From the NCBI GenBank assembly GCA_029721435.1, contig CM056583.1, positions 54,911,620 to 54,975,619 on the forward strand: a stretch of DNA of 64,000 nucleotides, read 5' to 3'. Under the pieces are notes generated by a model. That model worked only from the letters and a program-made list of their open reading frames with translations, made no database searches and had not been told where the DNA came from. A program made the translations under genes and the position numbers. Positions 38,301 through 50,185 of this stretch are shown here, piece by piece. Every line of letters starts with the position of its first letter. Position 1 is the stretch's first letter. The DNA is from Gymnothorax reevesii. Its lineage: Eukaryota; Chordata; Actinopteri; Anguilliformes; Muraenidae.

Positions 38301-40560
38301 TGTGCATAACCAGTGCTGGACATCCTTGGGAAATAAGGTTGGGATCTGTTAGGTTTCTGTTCAGTCAAAAGAAGAAAAAATAAATCCAGTGAATTCGTTC
38401 AAAATTTCCTAAATCTCGGCCACAGGATTGTGAAATCCTCAAATTGATATGCAGCTCATGTCCTGAACTGACTGATGAAATGGAACTGACATTTTCTTAT
38501 CCTGCGTAGTGCTCTTGTAGGAGGATGAGATAATCATCGCTTCTACCCTTTACACTACCCTGTCTTGTCCATTACCCACTGAAGTTTTTTTTTTTTTTCC
38601 CCCATCCCTTTTACAAAAATATAGCCAATCTAAGCAAAAACCTTTCAATCCTATACACTGTATAAAAGTTTCAAAAGTACTGAATACTGTTGCATACAAA
38701 ATGAATCCACCCGGGTCCCCAAATCACGGTCTTCGAGGTCCGAGAACTGCTGGTTTTTTACCCTCCCTTTACTTGAGAATCAGGTGTGAAGTCAATCTGG
38801 CCAATCAGAGACACAATGTGTTCATATCCTTACCTGGGATAAAAGAAAACCTGGGCTGAATTTGGATTCGAGGTCTAGATTTGAGGATCCCAGCTCTAGG
38901 CTTTGCTTTGAATGATGACGTTTAGATGCATCTAAGTACAACACTACTGAAAGACAAGATGTTGACTGTTTTTCTGTCTCTGTTTATTTCCTAAAAAGCA
39001 ATAAAATAGTCAGGGCACATGCTATGCTTGCTGATATTTCAGAAAAGTCGGGAAAGGCATATATCCACTACTGTGATACATCATCTTTCCTTTTGTCAGA
39101 CCTCAAAGTAATTTTTTGGGGTCCTGAGAACATCAGTCGTTTCACTTTTGAGGATTCAGGGCAGCCACATGGCGTGAAAATTTTCTGCAAAATGGAAATG
39201 GGATGAATAGTTCAGTGTGCATTCGCATTCCAAACAAACATTCAGAGCAGAGTTTATATTGAACTCAATGGTCTGTGAATTGCAAGATCATTGTGACTGT
39301 GCTTGAGTTGAGCCAGACAGCCACTCCAGGTTTGCAAAATAGAACCTCGCTGCTGCTGCCAGCTTCTGTTCACTGCAGCAGGGTACTGACCAAGAAGCAT
39401 GCAATTGGGGCGATTTTGAAACTATCATCTGTTTAAAAATCGCTCTCGTAATTAGATTTTCAGGAGGCCTTTGTTAGTTTTGAGAACCCCCATTAATTTC
39501 CTTCTGCGGTTTTGTGAAATTGAACGCTATTATGAATTAAATTTGTTTATTTGGTTGATTTAGTAAATGAGGAGGCATTTGCTTTTTCACTTCAGGTCAG
39601 GTTGGGTTTGATAGCTTTTTTCACTCGATAAATGAATTCATAGTTTAAAAACAGCAATTTTTGTTCACTCAGGTTACCTCTGGCGAATATTAAATATAGT
39701 TTGATGATCTGAATTTCTTAAATATGACAAATATGCAAAAATCAGGAAGGGGGCAGATTCTATTTTACAGCACTGCATAATGCCGTTTTCTCAATTTTTT
39801 TGAAATTGAGTTGCAGGAATCAAATTCTAAATGAAGGTGTTTGCAAAAAAAAAAAAAGGGATTACAATTAAAATGGGAAAATATGAAATATTTTGTACTG
39901 CTTTCAGTTTAAAGGAGGAGACCGCACTTCGGCAAAATATATTTCAGCGGAAAGTTGAATTTTTGAAGTGTCTAAAACGATCCAGTGCGATGTATTTTTA
40001 AACCAGCCAAATTGGCTTCAATATCAGGAGGCAGAAATTTTTACTTGGGGAATCTTTTGATTTTGAATTTGATCTTCAGAAACCTCACCTTTTAATTCCT
40101 AAAACTAAGCCTCTCATCTCCCAATTAGCCACAGTTGCTCAGACTAATTGGAAAAGCCGAAGACAGTTTAATTTACTTTTTATTACCCCTCAGCCCTCAA
40201 GGCTGATGGGGTATTGCTATCCTTCGTGCGGTTGGGCGGGCGAGCGGGCGTCTCCAAAAACTTTGACATCGGGCTGAGGGGTATTCTGTGCATTGCACGC
40301 CTATTTTGATAACATTGTTATGCATTGCAACACAAAATAATGAGGCGTCTTCTTCTGCGCATAAATGACAACATAAAATATCAATGTGTCTTTATAATTT
40401 CAGTGCTTTTGTTGCTCCTTAAGCAGCACAGATTTGCGTAAATTAGTTTGTGAGGATGCAAAATTCTGTTCTATACTCTGAATGTTGTCATGGCTAAAGG
40501 GCGCTGTAAGGCAAGTTGGACAGCTGTGTGACAATCCTAAGGATAGCGAAAATAAATGCT
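35340..40560. other. Intergenic stretch, no gene recognised
   Basis: No convincing coding exon on either strand. At about 37440-37760 CTAGCTAG-type words are dense. At 38710-38890 a segment with GTCTTCGAGGTCCGAGAACT and TACTTGAGAATCAGGTGTG resembles a common teleost repeat. At 40196-40221 CCCCTCAGCCC and GGCTGATGGGG form a hairpin. The unlocated non-coding first exon and promoter of zfyve16 may lie in this region. Confidence 0.4.
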
Positions 40561-40569
40561 ACAAAGTCA

Positions 40570-42415
40570 GTGAATTATTGTGAGATGGGTACTGTCCATC
40601 AGTTTTTTTTTTTTGTCTATTGACATTCTTCTTGTATTTAACATGGCATAAATTTTTTATCATCAGACCTATAGCTTTGGAACCTTGCATCTAAGCTGAT
40701 TTTATACTGCTTAATCAGAAAATGCAGTCCATTTTACTTTATCTGTCTTGATAGTGGAGCTATGAGGACACCAAAAGTGCCTTTTGCTCAGGAAGTTCCA
40801 TGTTTAGGTCCCCAAAGCACCCCCAATATAAACGCTAGCATAGGCTGTCTGGCATTTTTTCCATTCATTTGTGTCTGCTGAGTATAAATCAGGCTGAATT
40901 CACCATGAATTTATCACCAACTGCAGTCAGTACCTAGCCAAATTTGGGGGGGGGGGGAATGCTAAAATGTCACCTGTTCAAACCCACATCTTGAATTTTC
41001 TTCTATTTTTTATTTACCGATTCCTCTATTATAGTAGAAAGATCACGCCAAAAATTGTTTGTGTTTTGACCAATATAAATTTAGCAGGTGTCTGAACAGG
41101 GGTGGGGTAATCTTGAGAATCGCGTGGCACTTTAAGCTTCTTACACATTTAATTAACTATGCAACATTTTAAGTGTTTTCAATCATTTGGCAATCACATA
41201 CAAAATTGTACTAATTCCTGTATTATAGTAGACTTAACAAAACAAAAATTGTTGATGTCACTTGAACGACATGCAACCCCAATTCCGAAATAGTTGGGAC
41301 AAAGTGAAAATTATGAATAAAATTAAAACGCAATGACTTTAAAATCACACCAGCCAGTATTTTTTTCACAATCGAACAGAGATGAAATAGCAAATGTTGA
41401 AACTGAAAAACTACAATTTTATCCAAAAAATTAGCTCATTTTAAATTTAATGGCTGCTATAGGTCTCAGAAAAGTTGGGACAGGGGCCTGTTTCCCATGG
41501 TGTAGCATCCCCTCTTCTGAGTGGAGGCATCTAGGCATTGAGGAGATAAGTTTCTTGAGTTTAGCCTTTAGAATTTGATTCCACTCTTGTTTAATACAGG
41601 CTTCCAGCTACTGGAGAGTTTTGGGTCTCCTTTGAAGGGCTTTTTGTTTAATTAAATTTTCTCAATCGGTGAAAGATCAGGACTGCAGGCAGGCCAGTTC
41701 AGCACACGAACTCTTCTATTAAAAAGCCATGCTGTTGTAATAGCTGCAGTATGTGGTTTTGCATTGTCCTGCTGAAATACCTTCCCTGGAATAGATGTCA
41801 TCTGGAGGGGAGCATATATTGCTCTAAAACCTTTATATACATAACCATGGCAAGATTTCCCCACCCCTGTCCAGACACATGCAAAATTTATATCGGTCAA
41901 AACACATCAACAATTTTTGGAGTGGTCTTTCTAGTATGATAGAGGAATCAGTTAAAGAAATAGAAGAAAATCCAAGGTGCGCCCCCGGAGATACAGGGGT
42001 TTGAACATGGGGCATTTTAGTGTTTTTTTTTTTTTTGCATTTGGCAAGGTACTGACTGCAGTTGGTGATGAATTCATGGTGAATTCAGCCGGATTAATAT
42101 TCAGCAGACACAGTTGAATGGAAAAAATTCCAGAGAGCCGATGCAAGGGTTTATATTGGGGGTGCTTTGGGGACCTAAACATGGAACTGACTGAACAAAA
42201 GGCACTTTTGGTGTCCTCATAGCTCCACAACCGAGAAAGATAAAGTAAAATGGAGTGCATTTTCTGATTAAGCAGTATAACATTAGCTTAGATGCACAGT
42301 TTCAAAGCGATAGGTGTAATAATAAAAAATTATGCCATGTAAAATACAAGAAAAATGTCAATTAACAAAAGAACTAATGGACAGTATCCTTAGAAAATAA
42401 TTCACCAAAAATTCA
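40570..42415. repeat. 1.85-kb foldback with arms of about 540 bp around a Tc1-derived core
   Basis: 40570-41115 and 41848-42415 are inverted copies, roughly 85% alike by eye. Matching landmarks are TTTGGGGACCTAAACATGGA (and complement), CTGACTGCAGTTGGTGATGA (and complement) and the pair ACAGGGGTGGGG / CCCCACCCCTGT at the inner ends. The about 730-bp core holds a CAACCCCAATTCCGAAATAG element (41276 on) whose minus strand reads FQQDNAKPHTAAITTAW and ACSPDLSPIEKI, a Tc1-type DDE remnant. The arms are not obviously mobile-element ends I can name. Confidence 0.8.
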
Positions 42416-45400
42416 TTTTTGGTCCAAATGAGCTGAAATTTCAGATTTGTCACTGATATATATTTATATAGCTGCATACAAAAATTAGCAAAATTGAGAA
42501 GGTGGTGGTGAGACCCATTTGTTGATCTGACATGGAATGACCCGAATTTAAAAAATAAAATATGTATGAAAGAATAATAATGAGTTTTAGTGGAATCTAC
42601 ACCTTAGAATACATCTTTGTGGGAGATTCGGTCAAGGTTGCCATTCCATTAAATGCAAATCCACCACCTTTTCACTCCAGTCAGGAACTGAATACTTGCG
42701 GGGTGGGGGGTGTCCTGAATTGCTACGTTGTTGGTTATGGAGTCCAAAGGCCAGGGCTGCTTGGTATGACCAGTTGTGGTGCCGTTGGATTCAAATCACT
42801 CAGCTGCTGTGCAGTCCACAACAGGGTCATTCCATATCAAATCACCCAAAAAAAATCTAAATTGTCACCCCACCCCCTCAGATTTTGCCCATATTTGGTT
42901 TCTAGGGTGATTTTTGCTGGCAAAGCTGAAATTCCAAGTATTAGCTCAATCAAAACAGTGGTTCCTGAGTTATGGCCCACCCAATTTGGCAAAAATCGCC
43001 CAAAACAGGGTCACCGGCCGAAGTTTGACCAACAATATCTCCGCAACAAGTCTGGCTATCACAATAAAATTGGTGTCTCTAGACTGGAAATTCACCAAGG
43101 AATCCAAATAGATTTGATGTGGGGTAAAAATAAAATATAATGACCTTTTGTCCTTTAATTTGACCTTGACCTTGTTGACCTTGCGACCTTGACACAAAAC
43201 CCGCACAAAATTGTAGCCTCATATGTTCCCTATATTATATACAAAAACCAGAGGTGTATTTTCCCCTCAGCAGCAGGGCCAGATTTTTTTCATTGCTGAC
43301 CAGGTTCTGTCAAATTTCTTTCAGTCAAGTCATCAAGTATCTGTGAGATTACCAATGACACCCACTGCAAAGCACAGGAGATGACTTTTACTGCCATTTT
43401 TTCTCTTGGTGAGTTTTGATCAATGCAGCAATGCACCCAAGACTGAATTTCTACATTTCCCCCACTTCGGAATGAGGTAAATCTATTGATTTATTAAATG
43501 AAAATATTTGCATGAGAAGCTAGATATTGAGCCTGAGCCAATGCTTGCATGAGTGCTAAGTAGTCCTCTCACAACACAATGCAACCATATAATCAAATCA
43601 AGGCTTGGTTGAAGTTTAATTGAAAATTGTTGTTCATTTTCATGGATGTTATTTCAGTCTGTGCTGACAGATTTTTGTTCATTGGAAAAGGTTTGAGAAT
43701 ATTACCATCCCCGCTCCACCAGAACAATGAAATTTCTTGTCAGAGCCATGGAGCCGAAACTAATATGCAGAAAAAAACCCCCACGCTATTCATACGGTAA
43801 GGCATATAATCTGAGTGCTTTGTTACAATGTGACAATGTGTGCAGTTGTGACTCATGGATTCAGCTGTAAGACCTTTAAGACCTTTCTTCCATTAGGAAA
43901 TAATCTAAACCAGCGTTCCTAACCCCGATCTTGAAGTACCTCTCACCTGCACATTTACCATGTCTCCCTCATCTGACACACCCATTCATTCATTCACTGG
44001 TAGCCCATTAGTATTTCAAGTGGCTGCTTCCACGAATACTAACCCCCAATTTATACCAGGCGTGGCTGCGCCTCATTACAGCAGCACAGCAGCACTCGGA
44101 GAAATACGTAGCCATAGATGCAGCCATAGATGTAGCCGCCTGACTTCGTCCGGGGGCTACAATTACTACTACCAGAATTACCATCCTCCTGTGGGAGATT
44201 TGATGCTGGTGAAGTCTGCACACCAACTGGCTATAATTCCAGAAGCTACTGGCCGGTGATTGACAGCTCAAGCTTCGTCTATGACATCTGAACTGACCTG
44301 CGCTATCATTGTCCAGAGTTCCGTCCCCGCTTGAGCCTCTTCCTCAGAGGTGCCGTCCCCCTTACTACCGTATAAGGTATCAGTGAACTACCTGTTGGAT
44401 TGTACACTGCACTTGATTCCTGGTCTGGCCCGTAACACAGTTTGACATTACAATTTGGCATGAGGTCCCCTGTATGTTTAATTTTTGGGGTTAAGGCAAA
44501 TATTAGGTCAATAAACAACTTTTCAGACCACGGTTTTGCTATCTTACTCGAATTGCAAGGAGATGCAAGCCAATGAGAGCACGCATCTTGCACAGTGCAC
44601 AAACAGTGTGACACAGAATGTAAGACACCACCCCAGGAGTACCGAGGGCAGAGGGGGAGGGAGATGTGATTTTGCTCATTTACATGCGGGTTACTTTTTG
44701 GACCATAAAGTCAGAAATTGTAGTGTAGCTCGAAACCAGAGTTAAACCATGTGTGTGGCAGGTTTAAGTTAATCCACAGAAATGGTGGCCTCTAGTGGCA
44801 GTTTGGTCATCTCTACAAGACTGCGCTACATGACTGCGCAACTGCGTTTTGACTAAACCACAGGTGAACATTACAACCCAAGTTCCGTGGACACATCAAT
44901 CTTATTAAGGAGATCATGTGACTTTTTGGAACTCAGCAGGTTTAAACTCATGTTAAACTCTAAATTGTGGCTAAGCTAATGACAGAGCAAAGCTCCGAGA
45001 GGTAATATGGGCCTCTGTATATACACTCCTAACTTGGTTGGCATCAATAACTTCCTTAAACGTAACAACACAGCAGATTTGTGTTACAAATTCTTTGTAT
45101 GAATTCTTCATAATCTAACTAGATGGCCTTAGTGACCAAGTGTCTGGACTTTCATCAGTCAGCAGCCCATTGATCAAGCTCAGTTTTTAATTTGATTAGT
45201 TATTCACCTCTTTCACTCATGTAAATATATCTAGAATATAGCCCAATAAGTTCTACATGTCCATAGACATGTTGTACCTACATAGGTCTGGCTATTTTTG
45301 AAATAATGAGATCAAGAGGTCAAGTAACCCCTCGTGAAAAGCGCGCAGTCCAGGGAAGAAAGAGCTTGTTAAAATTATTTTCTTGCCATAGTGGCTAGGA

Positions 45401-48400
45401 TACATACACGGAAGGTCTCCGGGTCCGAAAACCGCTGGGAACTGCCTTCTTCCCAGGTAGGTTGCTTTTGACGGGTTGGGTGACGTCACTCTCTGGGATG
45501 GGTTGATCACGTGATATGATTGTTCCAACTAGCGAACCTCTGATTTCGAACAAGATTCGGGTTGCAAAGAAAATCTGAGACATTTACCTGGATTAAGTTC
45601 GCTATTTTATATAAGAAGGTAGGGAAAGCTTATTTTTAGAAGTTTTGGAACATTTACCTTAAACGTTTGAAATAAATAAGACTATAATAGACTCATAATA
45701 TTGTTTCTGTGTGCTATTCTTTTTTATAACTTTGCTAGTTAGCCTGCCGTGCAATACAAGTGCTCATCCCCTAGTCAATACAGCGCGCTTTGCTCGTCTT
45801 CTGTTCTTAGAGATTTGACTTGCCGAATGACACAAAAATTGTGTAAATTGACATAATTATAGATTTTTGTCGAAATATGTTGCAATATACATTGGCAAAT
45901 TGCCCATTACATTAGGTCGATCGATACTATTCGGTGGAGGAGGTTCCGTCCCTGCCCTGCTGAGTTTGTGATTGCACACGCAGTCCTGAACAGTAGCCTG
46001 TAAACTTGTGTGTTTAAACTCGGTGTGTGCTTGTCCTCCTTTTGTGATCCTGGCAGTGTTATTTGCGCGTTTAAAACTTCGCTGACAAGTTTCTTCAGTT
46101 GTCCATTAGTTTGTTCTATCTTGGTAAGGGAAACCAAACAAATTAGAAATCCTTCTGAAAGGTATGGAAACAAATTTTGAAACCAGTCATGTTTAATATT
46201 TTCAGCTTTTTAATGTATCGCGACTGGAGTTGCAAACTTGAGAGAATTCCGTCAGTAGACAGCCACGGTATCGTTTCTTAAGAAGTGGTCATTTTCATAC
46301 TTTAACTGAATGTATCATACCTTCTGTCACATTTGTAATTACAATGTATGAATATTGTAATGTCAGACTCGGCGTAAAGATCTATGAAAATTACACGTGT
46401 GTCTATTTTTTTGCAGATGCTTTTTAGCTGACACTTTGGCGATTTATCTTCCTTACTGAGTTCATTGTTATGTTGTTATTTTTAACTTCAGTAACGGGTT
46501 ATTTCACGTCCCTATAATTGCCATTTGGGCTCCTCACCTTGTGTTCAACCTTTATACCACCAAGCTGCATAGCCAATGCTTACTTAATTACACGACTTTT
46601 CTGATGGCAGGGCTTGAAATTGGGTGATATGCTCGCATCAATGGAGCCATCCACTGCAACAGACAGAACATAAAAGCCAGTTCTCTTCTCGATCAGATGA
46701 CTTTGCTCAGCTTCCTTTTTTGCCGGCTCGACCTTTCACAGCGTAATTGCCCATCTCATTTTTATTATTATTTTTTTCAATAGAATGGATTTTATTTTTC
46801 TTGAGGTTTTGAGAAAAACGCATTTTTTTCGCCAGCAGGAAAGAACAGGCAGCCGACATCTGGATTTGGCAAAAATATGGCTCATCGCAATTATGCGATG
46901 AGGCTGACAATATTATTTATTTTTCCAAATAATTAAAATTTCTGTTTTTAAGCAGATGATATTAAACAGGAGAAAATAGCATCATGGACAACTTTGGAGA
47001 TCCATGTGTTAGTCTAACTTTCCAACCATTTGCTCAAAAATCTGCTATTTAAAGTTGGGTATTAGGCCTAAGAAAAAAAATTCCTCTGGGGCTCACATTC
47101 AGTGGCAGACTTTCTTTTTCTGGGGTAAAAAGGTCTTATAAGTGTTTTTAGTGAATATACAAGATTGAAATGCTTAGTAAGATTTTGTTATTTACAGTGA
47201 ATAAATATAATTTTTTGGTCATCTCATGATCTTATTACCCCGCCTTAGGGTGAGGGAAGGGATTTTGTTTTTGGTTCGGTTTGTTTGTGTGTGTGTTTGT
47301 TTGTTAAGACTCTAGCGGCAAAACTAATGGCCAGATTCACCCAAAACTCGGTATAGGGATTGCCACTGACCCAGAATGGGTCCCTACTGAATTTCGTACA
47401 AGTAGGTGAAAGTATGTGTGAGGGGCGGGGTTTGTTGTGCCTGGCACCACTTGTTTTTCAAATGGAAACTGCAGAATTTTTTAAGCTTCAATAAAGAAAA
47501 TATCGAAAATGATCAAAATGTATTAAAAGAAAACAGAAAAAATTATCAATATTCAACATCCAGCATTCTGTTCTGATTCCAGCAAAGCTTCTGGGCAAGG
47601 ATATCCCTTTTGAGGGATGGGAAACATATCGATAAACATATCGATACTGTGAATCAGGTGCAGACATCGTCTAAGATTTTGGATATTGTAATATGGATTT
47701 AGCCTTAGTGTTATTGTCTTTTCGTGGCTGTAAAGGTTGCATTTGGGGGCCGCCAAGCAATGTTGACATGGAGATTCAAAAAAAATTTTGAAGTATGTAT
47801 TATGATTGGTCATTATAAGTGGAGAACTCATTGTAATATATTGCTAAACTGTAAAAATGTAAATAATTATTTTTATATGTATAATATGTTGAAATAAATA
47901 CATTGAAACTAATATAATACTATTGTTGTCATTCCGTGACAATTTGCCTCTTGTAATTCCGTGACAATGACTTTTTGAAATTTCTTGCCCATAAAGAAGG
48001 GTTAAAGTCAATATTTGTTTCTATAACTTACAGTATTAACGAAAAACATATTAAATATGAACATATTGAAGTTTCTTAACTTAACTATGATAGGAACATC
48101 ACTTTTTAATTGTTAAACACAACATTAAAAAAAAACTCGTCAATTTTGTGTAATTCTGTGACTGAGTAGTGTTTGCTTGTTTCTTCTATGAAAATTTCTC
48201 AAAAAATATATTTTCACCTAATAATATTAAAGAACAAGTTAATACCTTCAATATGACATATCATACTTGATTTTATCTTATTTAGTTGTAGAGTTACAAC
48301 CCAAAAAGTAATGGAATGTAATTCCGTGACAGCTTGGCGGCCTCCATTTCCTGTAATGGGATGATATTTTTCTGAATTTATTAGACTGTTCTGGCTGTTC

Positions 48401-48997
48401 AATTAATTGCCTCTGCCTGCTTTTTCATCGTATCTACTTTATTAATGACTGATTAAAAACTATATCTCCTGAGTATTTTGTGAAAGCACAGAGTCATCCC
48501 TGCTGTATTATCACAATTTTGTTGTCAAAATATTCACTCAAAACTCTTGGAGGGGGAAGGGTTGTTTAAAAAATGGTGATCTAATTTTAGGACGTGCTGA
48601 ATGGGTGGCCATTCTGGTAGATCAAGCCATATTCTAGGTCTCACATGTGGGTTAACATGCGTGAAAAAGTGCTCATTTGAAGGGGTGATGTCTACACCAA
48701 GTACATGCTAAAGTATCAGCTAAGTACATGTTTAAAACTGAATTCACTGTGATGAGCCTCATTTCATCCCTCCTGAATGTGTTTTAACTGTCAGGTTAAA
48801 ACAGAACAGTGTTCTGTGTACTCTTAAGTCTTTTGTACACTCTCATTCGTATTCACTCACTCACTTCACCTCTTGACCTCTGTGCTCAGTTCTGCTATCT
48901 TTCTCACGCACCTTTCCCTCCTTTTTCTCTCTCCTCCCTCCAACTTGTCTTCTGTCCTTCAACTTCCTACACATCCCTGCTTCTAGCCAGTCACACT
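42416..48997. other. Intergenic stretch upstream of marveld2, no gene recognised
   Basis: No protein exon was supported. At 43159-43196 TGACCTTGACC-type units repeat. Around 43905-43985 CCCCGATCTTGAAGTACCTC and TGTCTCCCTCATCTGACACA resemble a fish interspersed repeat. At about 47234 a TTATTACCCCGCC-type repeat end occurs, similar to 40188. At 47931, 47956, 48152 and 48321 the word ATTCCGTGAC (one with ATTCTGTGAC) recurs. A non-coding first exon of marveld2 is expected somewhere here but was not located. Confidence 0.4.
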
Positions 48998-49030
48998 TTT
49001 TTTTTTTTTTTTCTCTCCCCTCATTGAGCA

Positions 49031-50185
49031 GGATTGAACACATCTCCCATGTCTGCTGGAGGGGGGTCGCCCTCCCGCAGTTACCAGGTTCCAGGGGTGC
49101 TGCACAATGACCAGGGCGATGATGAATGGGATGATGAATCCTTCCCCCCTCCCCCCGAAGATTTGCTCCACCCGGGCCCTGAATTTGACCCTAGTGGCAG
49201 CGAAGAGAGCTACAGTGGCATAGACCTCAAACCCGTCCACCGCTTCATTCCCGACTCCTGGAAGAACTTCTTCCGGGGCAGCGGATCGAGGAAGAGCCCT
49301 TGGTCTGCTCCACCATCCGACAACAACTACAGCAGTGGTGGCGGCAGTGGCTCCACTCCGCAGTCCTACCCCACTGCCGACCCGAGTCCTACATTCCAGA
49401 ACCATAACGGGGACATGGTGGGCAAACACACCTCCCGTAAGGAGCGAGAAGCTAAACTATTGGCCTCTCCACCCGACACATCGGATGACTCTGCACAGCT
49501 CGCCGCCCTGGCTTACCGCGAACGGCTTGAGGCTTACCGGCGTCGCCATAGAAACATGAGGTCATGGCCAGGGTTGCTTAGGGCGGTGGGCTGTGCGGAG
49601 TTGCTGTTGGGTGCGGCCGTCTTCGCCTGCGTCTGCTCGTACCTTCACAAGGACAACGAGTGGTACAACATGTTCGGCTACTCGCAGCCGCAGTCCCAGG
49701 TCTTTGGGGGTGGATACGCCGGGGCTGGACTGCCGGGATACGGCACAGGGCTTGGTCTGTCAGGATACGGCTCGGGGGTGTACTATACTGGACCCAAAAC
49801 TATTTTTGTCCTGGTTGTAGCAGGGCTGGCCTGGGTGACCACAGTCTTCCTTCTGGTCCTGGGTATGACTTTGTACTACCGCACCATCCTGCTGAGCACT
49901 ACTTGGTGGCCCATTACTGAGTTTATTTTGAACTTGGTCCTGGCAGTCCTATACCTGGTTGCGGGCATCTTGTACTACAGAGACACCACCCGCGGTGGGC
50001 TGTGCTACTATCCCATGTTCAACAATGGCTTGAGCGGGACGTTCTGCCGCACAGAATCAGGCCAGACCGCTGCCATCGCGTTTCTCTTCATCACCATGGT
50101 TTTATACGTGATCGGTGCCATTTTGTGCCTCAAAGTGTGGAGACACGAAATTGCCCGGCAGTACAAGGAAAGCTTTCCACTGGAG
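49031..50185 (+). CDS. marveld2: marveld2 first coding exon: N-terminus and MARVEL domain
   Basis: A long T run and CTCTCCCCTC tract (48998-49024) followed by GAGCAG marks an acceptor at 49030, so the exon starts with 18 bases of 5' UTR before ATG 49049. It codes residues 1-379, ending [18 protein letters not shown], with donor GTAGGG. Reading past 50185 only adds intron sequence before a stop at 50261. Confidence 0.95.

Noticed and set aside
42562..43140. 192-codon plus-strand frame upstream of marveld2
   Set aside because: No known domain; the sequence looks like a dispersed non-coding repeat (TTCCATATCAAATCACCC, TGACCTTGACC).
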